Assembly: GCA_964415605.1 (NCBI GenBank)
Contig: CAYQBA010000015.1
Coordinates: forward strand, 1-44,462
Source of the DNA: UCB3 sp964415605
Lineage (GTDB): Bacteria > Chloroflexota > Anaerolineae > Epilineales > Epilineaceae
DNA length: 44,462 nt
Direction: 5' to 3'
Positions 16,088-22,811 of the stretch are shown piece after piece. Within the stretch, counting starts at the first letter, position 1; every line of letters starts with the position of its first letter. Position numbers and translations under genes: made by a program. The notes under the pieces are model-generated. The model worked only from the letters and a program-made list of their open reading frames with translations, was not told the DNA's origin and ran no database searches.

Positions 16088-16189
16088 GGTAATGGCTTTC
16101 CCGCGTCGCGCCCGGCGCGGCCTCCGGCACTTACGGCCCCCAAAGCATCGCGCGGCACCTTCGCGGCGCCTTAGTGTACCAAAGACCTG

Positions 16190-16219
16190 TTGACGAAACG
16201 GTGACGGGATTCAGACAAT
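16190..16219 (+). promoter_or_regulatory. Upstream promoter pointing toward ctaB
   Basis: TTGACG (16190-16195), 18 nt, GACAAT (16214-16219). Start of transcription expected near 16226, inside the 17-bp palindrome that follows. It would give ctaB a leader of about 240 nt. Confidence 0.5.
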
Positions 16220-16221
16220 GT

Positions 16222-16238
16222 GCTGACAGACTGTCAGC
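16222..16238. promoter_or_regulatory. Perfect 17-bp palindrome, probable operator
   Basis: GCTGACAGACTGTCAGC: 8-bp arms around one central base, directly downstream of the -10 box at 16214-16219. The flanks ACAA and TTGT extend the symmetry imperfectly. Such a position suits a repressor. Confidence 0.6.
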
Positions 16239-16262
16239 GTTGTCCGTGATCGGTGATCTCCG

Positions 16263-16299
16263 GCCAGTCAGCTTGGGGATGGAGGCCAGGCTGACCGGC
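16263..16299. promoter_or_regulatory. Second inverted repeat using the same GTCAGC/GCTGAC half-site
   Basis: GCCAGTCAGC (16263-16272) and GCTGACCGGC (16290-16299) are complementary with one mismatch. The half-site GTCAGC/GCTGAC is the one in the palindrome at 16222-16238, here in the opposite arrangement. Confidence 0.4.
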
Positions 16300-16379
16300 A
16301 ACCCGGGCACCCGCCTGGCACCATCGCGCCCATCGGTGAAGCCGACGGACGCCGCGGCTCCGCCATCGAAGAGACGTAG

Positions 16380-16385
16380 TATAAT
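16380..16385 (+). promoter_or_regulatory. Consensus -10 box upstream of ctaB
   Basis: TATAAT, an exact consensus -10, 83 nt before the ctaB start. No good -35 hexamer is found at 16-18 nt, so it may depend on an activator or be fortuitous. Confidence 0.4.
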
Positions 16386-16468
16386 CGAGCCGGCCGCTTG
16401 GCCAGCCCTCATGCGGTCGGCAAACGCCGACACCACCCGTTTTCCCCTCCCCGAGAGGTGCGCCACCC

Positions 16469-17371
16469 GTGACGACGATCGTGCCCGCCGAGACCCTCGA
16501 GCCCGCCCGCCGCCAGGCCCTGGCCAACCTGGTGGCGCTGGCGCGGCCCCGGCTGGCGGTGTTGGGGCTCATCATGGTGGTCCTGTCGTATGTGTCCGCC
16601 CGGCCGCCCGTGTTCGACGCCCCGGCGTTCGTGGCGCTGGCCGCCGGCGCCCTGCTGACCCTGTGCGGCGCCAGCGCCCTCAACCAGGTGATCGAGCGCG
16701 ACGCCGACGCGCAGATGAAGCGCACGATGGGCCGTCCGCTGCCGGCCGGGCGCATCTCACCGCTGGCAGCCACGGCCTATGGGCTGGGGCTGACGATCGC
16801 CGGGCTCGTGATCCTGGGCGTCGGGGTCAACGGCCTGACCGCGCTCAGCGCCGCCGTCGGGTGGCTGGTCTACGTGGCGGTCTACACGCCGCTCAAGCCG
16901 GTCACGACCCTGGCCACGGTCGTCGGGGCCGTGCCGGGCGCCGTTCCGGTGCTGATGGGCTGGGCGGCGGCCCGAGACAGCCTCGACCTCCATGCGTGGA
17001 CCCTCTTCACGATCTTGTTCCTGTGGCAGCTGCCGCACTTTCTGGCCATCGCCTGGATGTACCGCACCGACTACGCCCGCGCGGGGTTCAAGGTGCTCTC
17101 CACCGAAGACCCTTCGGGCGATGCCGTCTCGCGCCAAGTGCTCAACTACGGCCTGGCGCTTCTCCCGGCCAGCCTGCTGCCCTCGATCGTCGGGCTCGCC
17201 GGCCACCTCTACTTCTTCGGGGCGATCGTGCTGGGCGTGGCCTACCTGGCCTGTGGGGTGGCGATGGCGCGCGAGCGGACGGGCATCGCCGCGCGGCGCC
17301 TCCTCAAAGCGTCGGTCTATTACCTGCCGCTGCTGTTCGCGCTCCTGGCGCTTGACCAATGGCTCGGTTGA
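16469..17371 (+). CDS. ctaB: Protoheme IX farnesyltransferase (heme O synthase)
   Basis: 300 aa; GTG 16469 with GAGAGGTG upstream. A membrane UbiA-family prenyltransferase with about nine hydrophobic segments. The key motif NQVIERDADAQMKRTMGRPL (Asn/Asp residues for Mg-diphosphate and heme substrate) is intact, followed by YTPLKP and FLWQLPHFLAIAW. It adds a farnesyl group to heme B to give heme O, the precursor of heme A for cytochrome oxidase. This implies an aerobic terminal oxidase elsewhere in the genome. The DUF420 gene at 33206-33736 is of the same assembly theme. It ends 4 bp from the convergent FHA gene. Confidence 0.95.
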   Translation: MTTIVPAETLEPARRQALANLVALARPRLAVLGLIMVVLSYVSARPPVFDAPAFVALAAGALLTLCGASALNQVIERDADAQMKRTMGRPLPAGRISPLAATAYGLGLTIAGLVILGVGVNGLTALSAAVGWLVYVAVYTPLKPVTTLATVVGAVPGAVPVLMGWAAARDSLDLHAWTLFTILFLWQLPHFLAIAWMYRTDYARAGFKVLSTEDPSGDAVSRQVLNYGLALLPASLLPSIVGLAGHLYFFGAIVLGVAYLACGVAMARERTGIAARRLLKASVYYLPLLFALLALDQWLG

Positions 17372-17375
17372 GCGT

Positions 17376-18005
17376 TCACGGATCCTGCACCAGCCGGAAA
17401 CCGTGGCCGCGGACGACGACCACGTACTCGCGGTCAGGGTCCAGCGCCGCGATGCGTGCCCGGACGCGGCGGACCAGCCCGTCGATGGCCTGATCCGACA
17501 CGCCGTCCTCGAACGGGTAGCAGGCCTCGATCACCTCGTCGCGGGTGTACACCCGGCCCGGCTCGCGCGCGAGCAGCGTCACGAGCGCGAACTGCGCGGC
17601 CGTCAGCGGCGGGTCGATCGGCTGCCCGGAGACGGTGACGGCGCGCGAGCCGGCGTCGATGCGCAGCCCGCGTGACGGGCGCCGCGCCGGCACGGTCGAC
17701 TCGCTGTCGACGAACGTCAGCCGATGGCGCGGCGCGATCAGGATCTCGTCGCCGTCGCGGAGCACCGCCGCACCTTGCACGGGCGCGCCGTTGACGAACG
17801 TCCCGTTCTTGCTGTCGAGGTCGGACAGCGTGTAGCGGTCCCCGGCATGGTCGATCTGTGCGTGCCGCCGCGACACCTCGCGGTCCGCCAGCACGATCGC
17901 GTTGGTCTCGTCGCGGCCGATGGTCATCGTCGCGGCGTCCAGCATCCAGCGCTGGGCCACCGCGCCCGCCGCGTCGTGCAGGATCAAGAGCGCTGGGCTC
18001 GGCAT
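17376..18005 (-). CDS. FHA domain - winged-helix (OmpR/PhoB-type) transcriptional regulator
   Basis: 209 aa, ATG 18005 with a G-rich ribosome site (AAGGGGGAA). Residues ~1-100 are an FHA phosphothreonine-binding domain: IGRDETNAIVL, SRRHAQI (Ser45, Arg46, His48), DLDSKNGTFVNG. Residues ~110-209 are a Trans_reg_C winged helix: LTAAQFALVTLLAREPGRVY, TRDEVI, VRRVRARIAAL, VVVVRGHGFRL. It has no receiver domain, so its input is probably a phosphothreonine peptide rather than phospho-Asp. It is divergent from a Ser/Thr kinase gene 149 bp away, the natural candidate partner. DNA target unknown; the dyad between the two genes is a good guess. Confidence 0.9.
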   Translation of the reverse strand: MPSPALLILHDAAGAVAQRWMLDAATMTIGRDETNAIVLADREVSRRHAQIDHAGDRYTLSDLDSKNGTFVNGAPVQGAAVLRDGDEILIAPRHRLTFVDSESTVPARRPSRGLRIDAGSRAVTVSGQPIDPPLTAAQFALVTLLAREPGRVYTRDEVIEACYPFEDGVSDQAIDGLVRRVRARIAALDPDREYVVVVRGHGFRLVQDP

Positions 18006-18080
18006 GGTGTTCCCCCTTGGTTCCGACGCCGGCTCCGACGTCGATGACGGCTGCCCGGACGGCGCCCGGGTGTGTTCGGC

Positions 18081-18110
18081 ACGGCGGCCGGGCGCCGGCC
18101 CGGCCGCCGT
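18081..18110. promoter_or_regulatory. Perfect 13-bp inverted repeat between the FHA regulator and the kinase
   Basis: ACGGCGGCCGGGC (18081-18093), 4-nt GCCG, GCCCGGCCGCCGT (18098-18110). No gene ends here, so it is not a terminator. It stops 5 bp before the kinase -35 box. Candidate operator, possibly for the FHA winged-helix protein. Confidence 0.5.
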
Positions 18111-18115
18111 CGGGC

Positions 18116-18144
18116 TTGACGCGTTGGCCGGGCGGCACTAGCCT
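18116..18144 (+). promoter_or_regulatory. Promoter of the Ser/Thr kinase gene, predicting a leaderless mRNA
   Basis: TTGACG (18116-18121), 17 nt, TAGCCT (18139-18144). The ATG at 18155 is only 10 nt past the -10 box, so the transcript would begin 2-4 nt before the start codon. No Shine-Dalgarno is present, which agrees. The same TAGCCT box with 17-nt spacing serves the DUF420 gene. Confidence 0.55.
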
Positions 18145-18154
18145 TCCGGCCGGC

Positions 18155-19126
18155 ATGGCGAACGTGATCGGGACGGTGCTGCGCGAGCGTTATCGCGTCG
18201 AGGCGGCGGTGGGCGAGGGCGGGATGGGGGCCGTGTACCTCGCCGACGACCTGCGCTTGCCCGGCCGGCGCTGCGCCGTGAAGCAAGTCTCGTGGCCCGC
18301 GGGCTTGCCGGCGGCTGCGGCGCGCACCCAGGCCGAGGCCTTCCTCCACGAGGCGGCGCTCCTGGCGCGCCTCGACCATCCGGCCCTGCCCAAGGTCTCG
18401 GACTACTTCGAGTCTGCCGTCGGGGCGTGGCTGGTCATGGACTACGTCGCCGGGCAAGACCTTCGCGCCGTCCTGGTCGACGCGCTCAGCCGTCGCCGGC
18501 AGCTCGACGAGCGCCAGGTCGTCCGGTGGGCCGAGGATGCCTGTGCCGCGCTCACCTACCTGCATTCCCAGAGTCCGCCGATCGTCCACCGCGACATCAA
18601 GCCGGCGAACCTCAAGCTGACGCCTGACGGCCAGATCAAGCTGGTCGACTTCGGCCTGGCGCATCCCGTGGAGACCGCCGACGCTCGAACCGTGACGGTG
18701 CTGGCGGGCGCCGGGTCGCGGCCGTACCAGCCCCTGGAACAGTACGGCGACGGTGCGCACGTCGACGCCCGCGCCGACGTGTACGCCCTGGGGGCCACGG
18801 TGTACCAGCTGCTGACCGGTCATGCGCCACCGTCCGCCCAAGAACGGTTCCTCGGGAGCCGGCCCCTCCCGCCGCTGCCGTCGCTGCGGCCCGACGTCGC
18901 ACCGTATGTCGCGCGGGCCGTGATGTGCGCGATGGCCCTGCATCCCGACGACCGGCCCCCGTCGGCCGAGGCGCTGCGGCGGCTCCTGACGGGTGTCGCG
19001 GGCGACTCGGCCGACGGGACGCCATCTCCCTCCGTGGGGCTGGCCGCCGCCCTGCGCGCCAACGCCCCGTTGGCCGCGCTGACAGTGGCCCTGCTGGCGG
19101 CGGCGATCGCGCTCACGCTCTGGTAG
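18155..19126 (+). CDS. Hanks-type serine/threonine protein kinase with C-terminal membrane anchor
   Basis: 323 aa from ATG 18155; upstream in-frame codons lie before the predicted promoter start. Kinase elements are complete: glycine loop GEGGMGAVYLA (20-30), Lys43 in CAVK, HRDIKPAN with Asp147, DFG with Asp165, SRPYQPLEQYG near the activation segment, and DVYALGATVYQLLTG. A single hydrophobic segment (APLAALTVALLAAAIALTLW) is the very end of the chain, so the kinase faces the cytoplasm and has no external sensor domain. Its likely readers include the divergently transcribed FHA regulator. It ends 14 bp inside the convergent GH3 gene. Confidence 0.93.
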   Translation: MANVIGTVLRERYRVEAAVGEGGMGAVYLADDLRLPGRRCAVKQVSWPAGLPAAAARTQAEAFLHEAALLARLDHPALPKVSDYFESAVGAWLVMDYVAGQDLRAVLVDALSRRRQLDERQVVRWAEDACAALTYLHSQSPPIVHRDIKPANLKLTPDGQIKLVDFGLAHPVETADARTVTVLAGAGSRPYQPLEQYGDGAHVDARADVYALGATVYQLLTGHAPPSAQERFLGSRPLPPLPSLRPDVAPYVARAVMCAMALHPDDRPPSAEALRRLLTGVAGDSADGTPSPSVGLAAALRANAPLAALTVALLAAAIALTLW

Positions 19127-21902
19127 CCTTCCGGGCGAGGCGCCAGGCCAGCGCCAGCCCCGCCAACGCGCCGGTCAGGGTTGTTGCGGCGTTGGCCGCC
19201 CGCAGGCCCGCTCCCGGAACCCCCAGGCCGCCCCAGCGGATGGCCGCCGCGTTCGCGAGGTAGGCCGCGAGGCCGAGGCTGGCCACCAGCAGCACGCCGC
19301 GCAGCTGGTCGATCGACCCGCGCCGCCGCCACGCCGGCGCGGTGGCCGGGACAAGCGCGATCAACGCCATGATCCCGAGCGCGAGCACCAGGTCCAGCGG
19401 CCCCGGATCCCGTCCGCCCGGGGAGGCCACTCCGGCGCCGGCAGGGCCTGGCACCACCGCCGCCGTCGGGGGCGGCGTCGGGGACGGCTCGGGCATGACC
19501 ACGCGGAGCGCCTCGCCGCTGGTGGCTCCGCCGGTGGTTGTCGCGGCCATGACCCCCACGCTGCCACCGGTCGGGAAGACGAGCTCGACCTCCGCCGTCC
19601 CGTTTGACGTCTCGACCCGGATCGGGCCGCCGGCCAGGGCGTCTGGCGGTTCCGTGGTCAGCTCCACCACGGTGCCATCGGGCACGGGGTTGCCGTTGCG
19701 GTCGAGGATGGGGAGCACACCGATGGTGACCCGCTCGGGGAGCGGCCCGTCGTGCGGGGCGGAGCGCAGCTCCAGCACGATGGGCCGGGCGGGATCCGGC
19801 TCGAGCGCCTCGGTGAGGTTGTAGCCGGCATCCTCGACGGTCACCGGCGGGTGCGCGGAACGGTCGAGCGCGCTTCCCTCGGGGTCGAACAAGGCGTCGA
19901 CCGCAGCCTCGACGGCCGCGGGGATCTTGCTGTAGGCGGCGACGTAGGCGTCGAGCCGGGCCAGGTTCGTCGCGTGGATGTAATAAGGCGGACCGAAGCT
20001 CAGCACGGCCAAGTGCGCCTCGGTGAGCTTGTCGACCTGATCGAGGAAGAAGCCGTTCAGCTGCGCGATCTCGGCTGGATCAAGCTGGCTGATGCCGAAC
20101 ACGATCCAGTCCGCCTCCTCGAGCGCGACCCGCGCGGCTGCCCGATCCGCCGGCGGCTGGCACCCAGCCTCGGGCTCCGGCGTCGCCGCACCCGGCCCTG
20201 GATCGGCCATGGGGGTGTCCGCGGTCGGCGTGGGCGTCACGAGCGCTTCAGGGCTGAGCGCGGTTTCGAGCTGGCAGAACGTCAACGACGAGAGCTGCTC
20301 CGGGGCGACGAGGCCGGTGCCGGCGGGGCCATAGCCGTCGAGGATGAACGACTCGATCCACGTGGGGCCCAGCGCGCGAAGGGCCGCCCAGCGCCCGGCG
20401 CCGAGGCCGCACAGCTCGTCGGGACATGCCAGCGGGCGGCGCTCCGGCGCGGCGCGGTTCGGCGGGTCCTCGGTGATGACCACCACGCGGTCCCCGCGAG
20501 CCGGCCGACCGTCCTGCCGCAAGACCGTGATGCTGCGCTGGACGATCCGTGCCACGGCCGCCCGCGACGCGTCCGTGCCCACGGCAGCCCCGACCGCATC
20601 GGGATCCGCCCGCACGGCGCCGGTTTCCCAGCGGTCATACAGCTTGGCCTTCAGGCGGAGGACGCGCATGGCCGCCTCGTCGATCCGCGCCTGGAACACG
20701 CGGTCCTGGCGGTACTGGTCGGCGAAGTAGCCGATCGTATCGGCGATGGTCGGGCGCTGGTTCGACCATGCCACGGGGATGCCGAACTCGGCGAGAATCA
20801 GCACGTCGTTGCCCGCCATGAGGGCACGGCGTGCGATCTCGCGGTTGGGGAACTGGCGGAGCCCCTCGTCGAAGTAGCGCTTCACGGCGCGGACCCCCAG
20901 GGAGTCCGAGACGATCAGGCCGCCGGCGGCGTGCCACGTGCCAAACGGCTGGCCGTCCAGGCCGAGGAGGTCAGCCATACCCTTGGGATCGAACGAGATC
21001 GGCGCCGTCGCGTCCTGGATATTGCCCTGGAACCCGCGGTAGCGGATGTGGCTGGTCATCAGCGCGTCGGTGGTGGCCGCCGGTTCGGCACCGCCGGTCG
21101 TCGCGACCGCGGCGAAGGGCGGCAGCTCGATCCGGCGGAGCTCGGACAGCGACTTGTTGACCGTGGCGATCTCGTTGTCCGGGAGGCGGTCGCTGCCGCC
21201 GTGCCCCGGGAAGTGCTTGGCGACGGTGACCACGCGGCCACGCCCGCCGGCGTGGACACCCGCGATGTAGGCCCGGCCGAGGCGGGCCACCCAATACGGA
21301 TGTCCCCCGAACGAGCGCGTCCCGATGTCACCGCCCGTATCCACCCTTGGATCGGCGAGCACGTCGAGGACGGGCCCAAGGAGCATGTTGATGCCGACCG
21401 ATGCCAGCTCCCGGCCGGCGATCTCCCCGATGTCGCCGGCTGTCTGGGGATCCCACGTGGCCCCGATGGCCATCTGCGAAGGGAGGGCCGTGAACCCCTC
21501 GCGGAGATGGGTGAGCGGATCGCCGTTGCCTTCGTGGTCGACGGCGACGAAGAGCGGGATCCCGGGCCCGCCGTCGCCCAGCGCCGCTGCCTGGAGCCTG
21601 CCGGTGACCGTTGCGATCTCGCGCGGCAGGTCGACCGCCCGCGCGTTGGTGAAGACGCTGTTACCCTTTTGCAGGACGACGCCGCCGAGCTGGTGCTCGC
21701 GGATCAAGGCCTCGGCGTCGGCCAGCGGCGGGTCGCCACCGCCGTAGATCGCGACGAGGAACACTTGGCCGACGCGCGCCTCGGGCGTCAGCGTGTCGAA
21801 GACCGCGCGGACCGGATCCGATTGGGCGTGACCACCGGGCGGGGCGGCGCCGCCGAGGGCCGCGAGCGCTGCCGCGATCGCGGTGACCGCGCGGCGCGGC
21901 AT
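19113..21902 (-). CDS. GH3 family glycoside hydrolase (NagZ-like) with Ig-like region and C-terminal membrane segments
   Basis: 929 aa from ATG 21902, which begins a signal peptide (MPRRAVTAIAAALAAL...GGHAQS). The GTG at 21998 coincides with the predicted transcription start and is excluded. Residues ~30-400 are the GH3 barrel: FVAVDHEGNGD, GINMLLGPVLDV, KHFPGHGGSD near 228 (the NagZ signature) and the nucleophile Asp in VSDSLG near 331. A second alpha/beta region follows (~470-640, WIVFGISQLDPAEIAQLNGF). A Big/Ig-like stretch and Pro-rich linker then lead to three hydrophobic helices (LDLVLALGIMALIALVPATA, LRGVLLVASLGLAAYLANAA, and one near the end). Likely an extracytoplasmic, membrane-anchored beta-N-acetylhexosaminidase or related glycosidase. 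Cell-wall recycling is possible but unproven. Confidence 0.85.
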   Translation of the reverse strand: MPRRAVTAIAAALAALGGAAPPGGHAQSDPVRAVFDTLTPEARVGQVFLVAIYGGGDPPLADAEALIREHQLGGVVLQKGNSVFTNARAVDLPREIATVTGRLQAAALGDGGPGIPLFVAVDHEGNGDPLTHLREGFTALPSQMAIGATWDPQTAGDIGEIAGRELASVGINMLLGPVLDVLADPRVDTGGDIGTRSFGGHPYWVARLGRAYIAGVHAGGRGRVVTVAKHFPGHGGSDRLPDNEIATVNKSLSELRRIELPPFAAVATTGGAEPAATTDALMTSHIRYRGFQGNIQDATAPISFDPKGMADLLGLDGQPFGTWHAAGGLIVSDSLGVRAVKRYFDEGLRQFPNREIARRALMAGNDVLILAEFGIPVAWSNQRPTIADTIGYFADQYRQDRVFQARIDEAAMRVLRLKAKLYDRWETGAVRADPDAVGAAVGTDASRAAVARIVQRSITVLRQDGRPARGDRVVVITEDPPNRAAPERRPLACPDELCGLGAGRWAALRALGPTWIESFILDGYGPAGTGLVAPEQLSSLTFCQLETALSPEALVTPTPTADTPMADPGPGAATPEPEAGCQPPADRAAARVALEEADWIVFGISQLDPAEIAQLNGFFLDQVDKLTEAHLAVLSFGPPYYIHATNLARLDAYVAAYSKIPAAVEAAVDALFDPEGSALDRSAHPPVTVEDAGYNLTEALEPDPARPIVLELRSAPHDGPLPERVTIGVLPILDRNGNPVPDGTVVELTTEPPDALAGGPIRVETSNGTAEVELVFPTGGSVGVMAATTTGGATSGEALRVVMPEPSPTPPPTAAVVPGPAGAGVASPGGRDPGPLDLVLALGIMALIALVPATAPAWRRRGSIDQLRGVLLVASLGLAAYLANAAAIRWGGLGVPGAGLRAANAATTLTGALAGLALAWRLARKATRA

Positions 21903-22004
21903 TGGCGGATGGCGGGGATCGCCGCGGCGCCCCGCGGAAAGCCCGCCGGACGCTGCCGGGCGCGGAACCCCGAAGGGGCAACCGGATCGCGTCTGCACGG
22001 CGGC

Positions 22005-22034
22005 ATTCTACCCCGGCGGCCAGTGCCGTAACAA
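22005..22034 (-). promoter_or_regulatory. Promoter of the GH3 gene
   Basis: Minus strand: TTGTTA (22034-22029), 18 nt, TAGAAT (22010-22005). Start of transcription expected near 21998, leader about 96 nt. Confidence 0.5.
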
Positions 22035-22105
22035 GCGCATGACGGCACTGCCTGCCCGCCGCACGCCCGCCGTGTCGATCGCGCGGTGCCGGCGGGGGGC
22101 TGAGG

Positions 22106-22756
22106 TCAGCCTGGCGCGAGCGGCGCGCCGGTCTTGTCGGCCGTCTTCACGGCATCGATGAATGCCGCCGTGCGCTCCGGGTCGAGCCGCCCAGGGGACG
22201 CCTCGACGGCTTCCCAGACATCGACACCCCAGGGGCGGGCGACGCGAATGGCGGCGCCCACCGTCGCCGCCGACAACGCCGGCGACGCCAGGAGCACCGG
22301 ATGCCGGCCGGCCACGGGCGCCAGGCAGCTCCAGCACTCGCGGGCGGAGCGGGTCAGGTTGAACAGGATCGCCGGGGCGTCGTAGCGCCCGCCGCGCGTG
22401 CCGAGGAATGCCCGAGCCGTGCGCTCGACGTGCTCTGGCTCGGTCACGGTCACGGCCTTGAAGGCGTGAGGACGGATCGCGTCGACGTCGGCGCGCGCCT
22501 CGTCGCCGAACAGCTGGGCGTGATCCAGGCGGCAATGGTGCGTGACATGCTGCACGATCGGCAGCGGCGTGTCGACGAAGATCCCGACGAACGCGACATG
22601 CCCGGGCAGCGCGCGGCGGATGGCCCAAGCCACGCCCTGGGTGACATAACGCTGACTCCGGGCGTAGAAGACGCACGCGACCATGTCGGCCCCGAGCCCG
22701 GCCGCCAGCCGGGCGTCTTCGGGATCGGTGATGCCCGAGATCTTGATGTGGGTCAT
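22106..22756 (-). CDS. TrpF-fold protein lacking the phosphoribosylanthranilate isomerase catalytic residues
   Basis: 216 aa from ATG 22756. It aligns end to end with TrpF: MTHIKISGITDPEDA (family KICGIT), CVFYARSQRYV (FVFYPKSKRYI), VGIFVD, HAQLFGDE (VQLHGEE), RPWGVDVWEAVEASPG (RPFAVDVSSGVEAFPG). Known TrpF uses Cys7 as base and an Asp in the LLD motif as acid. Here position 7 is Ser and the Asp is Asn133 (ILFNL). The glycine-rich GGSGKTFDW segment is absent, SGG has become ASP, and SSGVE has become WEAVE. The phosphate site is therefore also changed. No trp genes are near. It is probably not a PRA isomerase; a different ligand or reaction is more likely. It may be transcribed with the upstream secreted-protein gene, 55 bp away. 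Confidence 0.8.
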   Translation of the reverse strand: MTHIKISGITDPEDARLAAGLGADMVACVFYARSQRYVTQGVAWAIRRALPGHVAFVGIFVDTPLPIVQHVTHHCRLDHAQLFGDEARADVDAIRPHAFKAVTVTEPEHVERTARAFLGTRGGRYDAPAILFNLTRSARECWSCLAPVAGRHPVLLASPALSAATVGAAIRVARPWGVDVWEAVEASPGRLDPERTAAFIDAVKTADKTGAPLAPG

Positions 22757-22811
22757 GATGTCGGCTTGAGGGCCATGCGAGCTCGCTGGCTGCCGCGGTG
22801 GGGTGGAGCCG

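Larger units (their letters stand above)
15999..16468. other. 470-bp divergent regulatory region between the lipoprotein gene and ctaB
   Basis: No convincing coding frame. It holds the lipoprotein promoter (16059-16087, minus), a 10-bp self-complementary CGACGCGTCG (16031-16040) in that leader, a plus-strand promoter at 16190-16219 with a 17-bp palindrome at 16222-16238, a second inverted repeat at 16263-16299 built from the same half-site, and a TATAAT at 16380-16385 closer to ctaB. Confidence 0.6.

Noticed and set aside
22106..22756. Naming the TrpF-like gene trpF
   Set aside because: Catalytic Cys and Asp and the phosphate-binding glycines are replaced and no trp genes adjoin, so the enzyme name would mislead.
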